Source: Pseudomonadota bacterium (GTDB taxonomy: Bacteria; Pseudomonadota; Gammaproteobacteria; PS1; Pseudothioglobaceae). From it: a DNA stretch of 32,048 nucleotides. The stretch is from NCBI GenBank assembly GCA_022600805.1, contig JAHZJR010000131.1, positions 1 through 32,048 of the forward strand. Reading direction: 5' to 3'. The notes beneath the pieces were generated by a model, which was not told the origin of the DNA, made no database searches, and saw nothing but the letters and a program-made list of their open reading frames with translations. The translations under genes and the position numbers were made by a program. Below, piece after piece: positions 25,047 to 32,048 of this stretch (the stretch's first letter is position 1; every line of letters begins with the position of its first letter).

Positions 25047-27027
25047 TAGAGAAAGATTCACAGACCATGAGAAGAAGTTATTCTCAGGGTTTAAAGATGA
25101 CTTTAAGAACTCAAAGAAATCTAAGACACTAATTGACAAGCTAATAACAGAATGGAATAATATCTATGAAGGTAAAGTAACTAAAAAGATTCCTGCTAAT
25201 AGGTCCAAGTTAGTTATGAAAGAAGTAGCTAAACAGATTGAATGGCAGAAACCAAACATTACTGAACCTTTTGTGTCGACAAGTAATCCGATTAGAATCA
25301 CTGGTCCAAGTCAGAGAAGAAGTCAGATTATGCAGAAGTATGCTAATATGCAATTCACTGGACAATTCGACAGAGATGCATTCATGGACCAACTTTCAGA
25401 TGTACTTCTGAGAGAAGGTACTGTTTGGACATGTTCTAAATGGGATTACCAAGAGGATTTAGTAAAAGAACAGTATGATAATATCTCAGCAGAAAGATTA
25501 ATCTCTATAGGTGATACACCTTCTACTTTTGAAGAGAATCCAGACGGAACTTTTAACGTAACATATGAAAAAGTGAAACGAAAGAAGAATCAACCTACTG
25601 GTGAAATAGCAAGAAATGAAAATGTATTTCCAGACCCTTCAGCTAGAACTAGAGAAGAGATGGACTTCATTATGGTTAGACGTTATGAAACAGTAGAGTC
25701 AATGAAAGCCTCTGGTAACTATAGTGATGCTATTTTAGCAAGACTACAAGGTAGTAATGAAACTAATACAGAATCAAGCTTGGCTTCTCAAAGAAACAGA
25801 GATGATTTAACTTATGGTTATGACTCTGCACATATGAAAGCAAACAGTAAGAAGATTGCTATTATTGAATATTGGGGAACAGCAGACCTGAATAATGATG
25901 GTAAGCCAGTTCCAATTGTAGCTGAATGGGCAGAGAAGGAAGAAATCTATTTAATGATAGATGAAAATCCTATGCCAGATAAGGAAATCCCTTATGAAGT
26001 AGCTGTTTATAGTTCAAGACCATTCTCTATCTGGGGTAATGGTTTAGCATTCTTTTTAGGTGATAGTCAGGAAATCAAATCAGGAATGATGAGAGGAATG
26101 ATGGATAACCTATCTAATGCTAATAATGGACAAACATTTGCTATGAGGGGTTCTATGGATTATGTGAACTTTAAACGTTGGAGAAACGGAGAGAGACATG
26201 TAATTGTAAACAAGCATCCAGCAGAGTCAATGTATCAAGGTAACTTCAATAATCTACCACCAAGTATTTTTAATGCTTTACAAATGGTAGACGGAGAAAT
26301 AGAAAGGCTTAGTGGAACACAAGTAAGTGGACCAGCTCTAAGTAACTCGAACACAGCTAAAGACGATACAGGTAATCAACAACTAACTATGGCTCAACAG
26401 AGGATGTCAGCAGTAGTAAGAACAGTAGCTTCGTTAATATCTAAGATGATTAAGAAATGGGTTATATGTGCTGAACACTGGCTAGATGATGACCAAATAG
26501 AAATGATGTTTACAGATTCAGAAGCAGTTGATATTAATGCATTTAGGGATTCTGGAGAGACTATTGTTAAAATGAAAGTTGGAACAGAAGTTACTAGAAA
26601 TATGCAGATTCAACAGCTAAATCTGTTAATGCAACAATCTAAGATATTAGACTCAACACTACCACCACAAGAATTGAATAAGATTGTAGCAGAAATGTAT
26701 GAGCTATTCGATAAATATGAAGATGCTGAGGAGATTAGAAACTATACTCCACCACCACCTTCAGAAGAAGAACTTAAACTAAACAATCTTAAAATGGAAG
26801 CAATTGAATTAGAGAATGCAAAAGTTCAAGCTGAGATAGATAAACTAAAAGCAGAAGCTCAAAACTTCATGGCAGATGCTCAAGCAACTATCATGTATAA
26901 ACAAGCTCAAACTGCTGAGAAGTTAGCCAAAGCTGAAGGTCAAAATGTAGATACTGCATTAAAACCTACTCAGCAAATGGTAGAAATAGAAAAGGCAAAG
27001 CCTAAAGAAAATACACAACAAGGATAA
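25033..27027 (+). CDS. Portal protein
   Basis: 664 aa; podovirus portal-like sequence, position before scaffold/MCP, helical charged C-terminus. Confidence 0.75.
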   Translation: MQVHSRERFTDHEKKLFSGFKDDFKNSKKSKTLIDKLITEWNNIYEGKVTKKIPANRSKLVMKEVAKQIEWQKPNITEPFVSTSNPIRITGPSQRRSQIMQKYANMQFTGQFDRDAFMDQLSDVLLREGTVWTCSKWDYQEDLVKEQYDNISAERLISIGDTPSTFEENPDGTFNVTYEKVKRKKNQPTGEIARNENVFPDPSARTREEMDFIMVRRYETVESMKASGNYSDAILARLQGSNETNTESSLASQRNRDDLTYGYDSAHMKANSKKIAIIEYWGTADLNNDGKPVPIVAEWAEKEEIYLMIDENPMPDKEIPYEVAVYSSRPFSIWGNGLAFFLGDSQEIKSGMMRGMMDNLSNANNGQTFAMRGSMDYVNFKRWRNGERHVIVNKHPAESMYQGNFNNLPPSIFNALQMVDGEIERLSGTQVSGPALSNSNTAKDDTGNQQLTMAQQRMSAVVRTVASLISKMIKKWVICAEHWLDDDQIEMMFTDSEAVDINAFRDSGETIVKMKVGTEVTRNMQIQQLNLLMQQSKILDSTLPPQELNKIVAEMYELFDKYEDAEEIRNYTPPPPSEEELKLNNLKMEAIELENAKVQAEIDKLKAEAQNFMADAQATIMYKQAQTAEKLAKAEGQNVDTALKPTQQMVEIEKAKPKENTQQG

Positions 27028-27029
27028 GA

Positions 27030-28004
27030 ATGACTGAAGAAGAAGAGTTAGAACAGTTAATGCAAGATGCATTAGCTGAGAGAGATGGTGAAACTGAAGA
27101 CACAGAAACAGAAGAGGTAGAAGAAGAGTTAGAAACAGAAGGTGAAGAAAGAGAAGACTTTACTGAAGACGAAGAAGAAACTGAAACTGAAACTGAGGAA
27201 GAACAAGAAGATGAGGAACAAGAGGAACAGGACACTGAAGAGGAAGAAGAAATCTCAGAACCAACTTTTGAACCAATTGAAGTTGATGTAGGTGGACATA
27301 GTGTAACTATTTCATCTAAAGAAGAAATGCTAGAGTTCGTAAAAAAAGGTGCTTCTACATTTGATAAGCCACAGGAAACACACTTAGAAGAGAAATTAAT
27401 CCTAGAGCAAGGCAAATTGTCATCTGATGATTTAAAGTTGCTTGTAGAGGCTAAGAATGGCTCTAAAGAAGCTATTGCTAAACTAGCTAAACAATCGAAT
27501 GTAGACTTACTAGAACTAGAAGAGGATATGGCTGATAACTATAAACAGACAATCCAGTATCAAGCACCAACGGAAGTTGATAAAGTAGCACAAGAAATTA
27601 TGCAAGATGAAGTTCATGCACAAGACTTCAGGGATACTGTTTCTAAATTACCACAAGATTTCGTAAATACTATTTCTCAAGATGCTACTCTTCTTCGACA
27701 GTTTTCAGACCAGTTGAAAGATGGTATTGCTAAAGAAGTTATCCCAGAAGCTATTAAAGCTTCAATGGTTAATGGAACTCCTTTTATTCAGAACTATGCA
27801 CAAATTGGACAAAAAATGTACCAAGAACGTACAGAGAAGACTGAAGAAAAAAGAGTAGTAGATGAGAAAGTAAAAGACCTCAGAAAGAAAGCATCAGTTA
27901 AAAAAGGTACAGCTAAAGTTAAATCTTCTGCACTTACTGATGGTGATATCTGGGATATGTCAGATGCAGAGTTTGCTGAATATCAAGCAAATTTTGAAGA
28001 GTAA
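27030..28004 (+). CDS. Scaffolding protein
   Basis: 324 aa, very acidic N-terminal region, between portal and MCP. Confidence 0.75.
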   Translation: MTEEEELEQLMQDALAERDGETEDTETEEVEEELETEGEEREDFTEDEEETETETEEEQEDEEQEEQDTEEEEEISEPTFEPIEVDVGGHSVTISSKEEMLEFVKKGASTFDKPQETHLEEKLILEQGKLSSDDLKLLVEAKNGSKEAIAKLAKQSNVDLLELEEDMADNYKQTIQYQAPTEVDKVAQEIMQDEVHAQDFRDTVSKLPQDFVNTISQDATLLRQFSDQLKDGIAKEVIPEAIKASMVNGTPFIQNYAQIGQKMYQERTEKTEEKRVVDEKVKDLRKKASVKKGTAKVKSSALTDGDIWDMSDAEFAEYQANFEE

Positions 28005-28018
28005 AATAGGTTAGAGTT

Positions 28019-28047
28019 CATCTAAAGGATGGAAGGGTGGGTAGATG
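28019..28047 (+). other. 6-bp stem with G-rich loop in MCP leader
   Basis: CATCTA ... GGATGGAAGGGTGGG ... TAGATG. Confidence 0.4.
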
Positions 28048-28083
28048 TTAATAGAAAAAGTTAGCAGAAAGCTCAAAACAAGC

Positions 28084-28106
28084 TAATCTATATATCTATA
28101 AGATAA
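28084..28106 (+). promoter_or_regulatory. Candidate phage-RNAP promoter upstream of MCP
   Basis: TAATCTATATATCTATAAGATAA shares TAAT..., CTATA and a following G with T7 TAATACGACTCACTATAGGGAGA; visual similarity only. Confidence 0.25.
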
Positions 28107-28144
28107 CTACAAAAATAGATGAAGCTCTAACAACAGGAATTAAA

Positions 28145-29191
28145 ATGTCAGGAATTGCAACAAGAACACCAGTATTAGGTACTTCAGGTTTTCTATCAAC
28201 AAAAGTTCAAGCAGTATATGACCGTAACTTACTTTTACGTGTAACACCAAACGAAGTATTTGACCGTTTCGGACAAGCTAAGGTTATCCCAGCTAAATCA
28301 AATGCTAAGAAAGGTTTTGCATACCGTTACAAAAATATTCTACCAGCAACTACTCCGATTGCAGAGTACTCTGGTTCTAATATTAAAGCACCAAACAAAA
28401 TTGTTCGTGAAGAAGTTGAATTTGCAGTAAACCATTATGGTGACTACATTGTGTACACAGACGAACTAGACCTTTATGACTTTGATACTGTCAATAGCTC
28501 ATTTTTAAACGTACTAGGGGACCAAGCTTCTATTACACTAGACACTATTCGTAGAGATGCTTTACGTGGTGGTACTAACGTAATCTTTGCTGATGGAGCA
28601 ACAGACCGTGATACAGTAGCAACAGGTGGTAAACTAATCACAGCTTCAGACCTTAAGTTAGCAACTGTTAAATTAAAAAATCAACGTGCTAAGAAATTCA
28701 AAAAAGTAATTACTGGTTCAACTAAAATTGCAACTACTCCAATTCGTGCTGGTTATGTAGGTGTAACTTCACCAGAAGTAATTGAAGACCTTCGTAACTT
28801 AGCTGGATGGAAAGATGTAGAAAATTATGCTGATTACTCTAAAGCAATGCCAGATGAAATTGGTTCATGGGGTGATATTCGTTTCATCGAATCTTACAAC
28901 AATGACCCAGTAGACCCAACTGGAGCAGGAGCAGGTACAAATGTATATCTTACTCTAGTATTAGGGGAAGATGCATATGCAACTACTTCTGTTCGTGGTA
29001 AAGGTGGTATTATGACTAAAGTTAAACCACTTGGTTCTGCTGGTGCAGAAGACCCACTAGACCAATATGGTACTATCGGTTGGAAAGCAATTGCTGGTTG
29101 TGCTATCTTAAATGAAGCATTCCTAGTAAGACTAGAATCAGTAGCATCAATCGAAGATGCAAATGCTAAACACTACTACGACTACTCATAG
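28145..29191 (+). CDS. Major capsid protein
   Basis: 348 aa after scaffold, HK97/P22-type MCP-like composition; strong codon bias shift (more CGT/GGT) consistent with high expression. Confidence 0.85.
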   Translation: MSGIATRTPVLGTSGFLSTKVQAVYDRNLLLRVTPNEVFDRFGQAKVIPAKSNAKKGFAYRYKNILPATTPIAEYSGSNIKAPNKIVREEVEFAVNHYGDYIVYTDELDLYDFDTVNSSFLNVLGDQASITLDTIRRDALRGGTNVIFADGATDRDTVATGGKLITASDLKLATVKLKNQRAKKFKKVITGSTKIATTPIRAGYVGVTSPEVIEDLRNLAGWKDVENYADYSKAMPDEIGSWGDIRFIESYNNDPVDPTGAGAGTNVYLTLVLGEDAYATTSVRGKGGIMTKVKPLGSAGAEDPLDQYGTIGWKAIAGCAILNEAFLVRLESVASIEDANAKHYYDYS

Positions 29192-29215
29192 TAGTTTCCT
29201 AAAATAGGATGGGGA

Positions 29216-29242
29216 TTGTTCCCTGTTCCTACTTGGGAACAA
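29216..29242 (+). other. Stem-loop after MCP gene
   Basis: TTGTTCCC-TGTTCCTACTT-GGGAACAA, 8-bp stem with no 3' T-tract. Confidence 0.55.
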
Positions 29243-29275
29243 AAACTAAAACTATAAAATAAATAAGGAAATATA

Positions 29276-29761
29276 TTGGCTACACAATTAACAGTAGGTA
29301 CAAAAAATCTAAAAGACTTATCTCTTACAGAGTTACGAGAATTATTAGACGAGAAAGAGGTTAGCTACACTAAGCAAGCAAAACAAGCTGGACTAATTAA
29401 ATTAATTATGGAATCAGGCAAATTTGATACACCACGTAAAGATGGTGGATTAGAAAAAGATGGAAAATTAGTACATCCTATTCATGGAGAATACATTCGT
29501 TGTATTGTTCACCCACAAGCTTTACATAATCAAAATGGTTCTATCTATGTAGGTATTAATAAGTACAATGTACAATTTGAACCTAGAACACCAATCAAAT
29601 TACCGAAGGGTGTAATTAAGTTCTTAAAAAATGCAACAGAAGCAGAGCATGTATTTGATGCTAATGCTATCTCGGATAATGGCAATATGGGAGCACATAT
29701 TACAGTTCAGAAACCTAAGTTTGTAGTAGAAGTCTTATTGGATGATGAAGACGAAGAATAA
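29276..29761 (+). CDS. Structural protein with N-terminal SAP/HeH-like motif (TTG start)
   Basis: NLKDLSLTELRELLDEKEVSYTKQAKQAGLIKLI; position after MCP. Confidence 0.5.
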   Translation: MATQLTVGTKNLKDLSLTELRELLDEKEVSYTKQAKQAGLIKLIMESGKFDTPRKDGGLEKDGKLVHPIHGEYIRCIVHPQALHNQNGSIYVGINKYNVQFEPRTPIKLPKGVIKFLKNATEAEHVFDANAISDNGNMGAHITVQKPKFVVEVLLDDEDEE

Positions 29762-29769
29762 GGAATCAT

Positions 29770-30039
29770 ATGGCTTTAACTGGATTTGGACAAACCGAAG
29801 GTAGTCCATTCAATTTCGGAAATTTCTTTGGTTCACAAGGGTTTGAAGGACTCACTAAAAGTTTAGGAACAGGTGTTGGTATTGGAACGAATTTATTTTC
29901 AGCTTTCAGTAATCAAGACTTTATGAATAAACAATTAGGGATTCAGAAAGACCAACTTGGAATGACCAGAGAAGCTTTTGAAAGAAACAAAAAACGTGAA
30001 GATGATACAGCAAATCTAGACTTTACATCAGGATTATAA
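29770..30039 (+). CDS. Small putative internal virion protein
   Basis: 89 aa Gly/Phe-rich ORF in the structural cluster. Confidence 0.5.
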   Translation: MALTGFGQTEGSPFNFGNFFGSQGFEGLTKSLGTGVGIGTNLFSAFSNQDFMNKQLGIQKDQLGMTREAFERNKKREDDTANLDFTSGL

Positions 30040-30040
30040 A

Positions 30041-31204
30041 ATGGCATTTGGTCAATTGAATTTAACAAAGACCGTTGCACCACAGCAGACAGTTTCGACT
30101 TCTGCTTTGGCTAATTTAATGCAACAAAGAGATAAAGCACTACAAAACGTAGGGCAAGGTATTACACAACTTGGAGAACAAGCTGGAGAATACGGAAGAC
30201 AAAGAAACACCAGTGAACTAACTGACTTGATTGCAAGGAGTCCGATAGCTGAATTGGATGCAGATGGAATCAGAACACTAACTGGTGAAGAAGGTATTGA
30301 TACATCCAGACTAACTAAAGAAGGAACTGATGAGTTTAATAGATTGCTTCAGGGAAAGGATGCTTTTGCCAAACAAGGAACTGGAGTAATCCTAAAAGAT
30401 GGTACTTTTAGAGACTTAGCTGGACAAGAGGGTGTAGTCCCAGAACAGGTAAGAACACCAGAGTTCTATATGGGGTTCAAGTCAGGTGATAAAACATTTG
30501 ACAGGTCATTGGAAGGTCAGACTCTAGAAGATAAAAAAGCATTGATTGACGGATACATGGATGGTCAAACAAGAGCTAAAGAATTATTTAGAGATGACAA
30601 GAACGGTAAACCAGTACATGATGGATTTGTTTTCATTCATCAAGGAAAACCAATCACAGCTCTAGAATTAAGACAAAAGATTGGTAAGAATCAAACTATC
30701 ATTGATGACCCAACTCAAACACCTTTAAAAAAAGAGAAAGCTCAACAAGAAAATGATGAACTTACTCAGACTACTTCTCAGGTGAACAAACCAACTATAG
30801 GACAAATGAATCAGCAACCTCAACTAACAAACACTGAGATGATGAATCAAAGTTTATTACCACCAGAATTACAAACTCCTAGAAAAATTCCAGTAACTTC
30901 AACACCAATAGAAACTGGAATAGGGGGATTAATAAATAGGTCACTACCTATTGACGTAGTCTTGGAACAGCAAGAGTTATCTCCACAGCAATTAGAACAG
31001 GCTAATCAAACTGCAAACACAAATGTGGCAGAGAAGCTAACTAAGAAGCAAACGGAAGAAACTAAGAAACAAATCAATACTTTACAGACATTGTTTGCAA
31101 GAACAGGTGATGAAAGATATTTACAAGGATTAAACAATCTACAAGCATTGCTACAAGGTAATCCTAATAATCCTCCTCAAGGTAAGTCTACTAGCAGACC
31201 CTAG
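30041..31204 (+). CDS. Putative internal virion protein, frame-0 product
   Basis: 387 aa, Q/T/N-rich C-terminal half; ends CCC TAG. Confidence 0.65.
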   Translation: MAFGQLNLTKTVAPQQTVSTSALANLMQQRDKALQNVGQGITQLGEQAGEYGRQRNTSELTDLIARSPIAELDADGIRTLTGEEGIDTSRLTKEGTDEFNRLLQGKDAFAKQGTGVILKDGTFRDLAGQEGVVPEQVRTPEFYMGFKSGDKTFDRSLEGQTLEDKKALIDGYMDGQTRAKELFRDDKNGKPVHDGFVFIHQGKPITALELRQKIGKNQTIIDDPTQTPLKKEKAQQENDELTQTTSQVNKPTIGQMNQQPQLTNTEMMNQSLLPPELQTPRKIPVTSTPIETGIGGLINRSLPIDVVLEQQELSPQQLEQANQTANTNVAEKLTKKQTEETKKQINTLQTLFARTGDERYLQGLNNLQALLQGNPNNPPQGKSTSRP

Positions 31205-31226
31205 TATTGCTCCTGAAGCAGGAGCA
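31199..31226 (+). promoter_or_regulatory. Candidate programmed +1 frameshift site and stimulatory hairpin
   Basis: CCC_TAG_T (CCC to CCT slip) followed by TGCTCCTG-AAG-CAGGAGCA at 31208-31226. Confidence 0.7.
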
Positions 31227-31697
31227 GTTAAGACTTTAGTATCAGGAAGTGATGAAAAGGGATTAACAAAAGGAAAAAAACACTTAGTTAACAGAGAAGG
31301 ATATAGAGATGTCTCATATAAAGATACTCAAGGAAATCTCACAGGTGGAACTGGACATCTTCTGACTGAAAATGAAAAGAAACTATATCCTGAAGGAACT
31401 AAAATTCCAAAGAGTGTAACAGACAAGTGGTTCAAGGAGGATTCAGCTAAAGCAAGAGAGAGTGGAAATAATCAAGCAAAAGACTTAGGAATTACATCAG
31501 AAGATTTTAAAGATGCTTTAATGTCAGTGAATTTTCAATTAGGTGGAAACTGGAAGAAGATTCACAAGAAAACTTGGGAAGCTTTAGAAAAGAAAGATTA
31601 CAAAGGAGCTATTGCTGAAATCAAGAAATCTACTTGGCATAAGCAAACACCAAAAAGAAGTAATGACTTCATCAAAGCTATATCAAAATTAAAATAA
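31200..31697 (+). CDS. T4-lysozyme-like (GH24) domain in the +1 frame, fused to the 30041 ORF via frameshift
   Basis: LVNREGYRDVSYKDTQGNLTGGTGHLLT keeps the E-(8)-D-(5)-T spacing of T4 lysozyme E11/D20/T26; no ATG/GTG/TTG upstream of the catalytic Glu in this frame. Confidence 0.85.
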   Translation, partial: PSIAPEAGAVKTLVSGSDEKGLTKGKKHLVNREGYRDVSYKDTQGNLTGGTGHLLTENEKKLYPEGTKIPKSVTDKWFKEDSAKARESGNNQAKDLGITSEDFKDALMSVNFQLGGNWKKIHKKTWEALEKKDYKGAIAEIKKSTWHKQTPKRSNDFIKAISKLK

Positions 31698-31706
31698 GGA
31701 GAATCG

Positions 31707-32048
31707 ATGGGATTTAATGAATTAATCAATCCAGTAGCTCAAACAATAAGAGATGCTACACCTACTTTTCTAGGTGGAGAGAATGAAGCTAATGTTAATC
31801 CATCAACTCCATTTTATCAACCAGATAGAGTAGAAGATAGTAGCAAGTTATTTGCAACTAACAATAAAACTTTCAATAGAAAGTCTCCAGAAGAATTACA
31901 GCAATTCGTAGGAGAGAATCTAAAACCTTCAAACAATCCAGAAGATAGACACTTTTATATATTAGAAGATGAATTTGGTAATCAAAAAATAGGTACTGCT
32001 AAAGGTAATGCTTATGAAAGATATAGAAATGACCCAGCTTTTCAAAGC
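31707..32048 (+). CDS. Virion protein, N-terminal part (runs off 3' edge)
   Basis: Open frame MGFNELINPVAQTIRDATPTFLGGENEANVNPSTPFYQPDRV... after AAGGAGAATCG. Confidence 0.65.
   Translation, partial: MGFNELINPVAQTIRDATPTFLGGENEANVNPSTPFYQPDRVEDSSKLFATNNKTFNRKSPEELQQFVGENLKPSNNPEDRHFYILEDEFGNQKIGTAKGNAYERYRNDPAFQS

Noticed and set aside
27002-27415. 137-aa minus-strand Ser-rich ORF
   Set aside because: Mirror artefact of the GAA/GAG-rich acidic scaffold N-terminus on the opposite strand.
31202-31213. Simple TAG readthrough instead of frameshift at the 30041 ORF
   Set aside because: Frame 0 after TAG reads TAT TGC TCC TGA, a stop after three codons; only the +1 frame enters the lysozyme domain.
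1-32048. CRISPR arrays, rRNA, IS elements, integrase/lysogeny genes
   Set aside because: No regularly spaced repeats, no transposase or integrase signatures and no repressor-like lysogeny module were seen.

Overview
The window is a contiguous part of a low-GC, lytic podovirus-like phage genome, and essentially every gene is on the + strand. It opens inside a T7-like single-subunit RNA polymerase gene that runs off the 5' edge. A block of small early ORFs follows, with a tRNA-Arg(UCU). Next is a replication and nucleotide-metabolism block: DUF3987-like helicase/primase, 5'-3' exonuclease, Sak4-like ATPase, SSB-like protein, MazG-like protein, metallophosphoesterase, RNR beta subunit and ThyX. 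The rest is packaging and structural genes: TerS/TerL, fibres, portal, scaffold, major capsid, internal virion proteins. Host and exact taxonomy cannot be determined from sequence alone. The strongest non-routine signal is a putative programmed +1 frameshift at 31199-31204 (CCC TAG, followed 3 nt later by a perfect 8-bp GC-rich hairpin). It would fuse a Q/T-rich virion protein to a T4-lysozyme-like domain that has no ATG/GTG/TTG start of its own before its catalytic glutamate. Other notable items are: (i) a GC-rich, stem-rich non-coding stretch (about 1366-1585); (ii) a split small membrane protein gene (2770-2933) that becomes a coherent two-helix protein with a -1 shift; (iii) an HNH homing endonuclease with its own sigma70-like promoter embedded in an interrupted inverted repeat; (iv) a 12-bp inverted repeat just upstream of the terminase genes; (v) an RNR beta subunit ending in a CxxC tail; and (vi) an RNA polymerase with no recognisable canonical motif A at the expected position. 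All family assignments are from motif recognition by eye; no database search was run.
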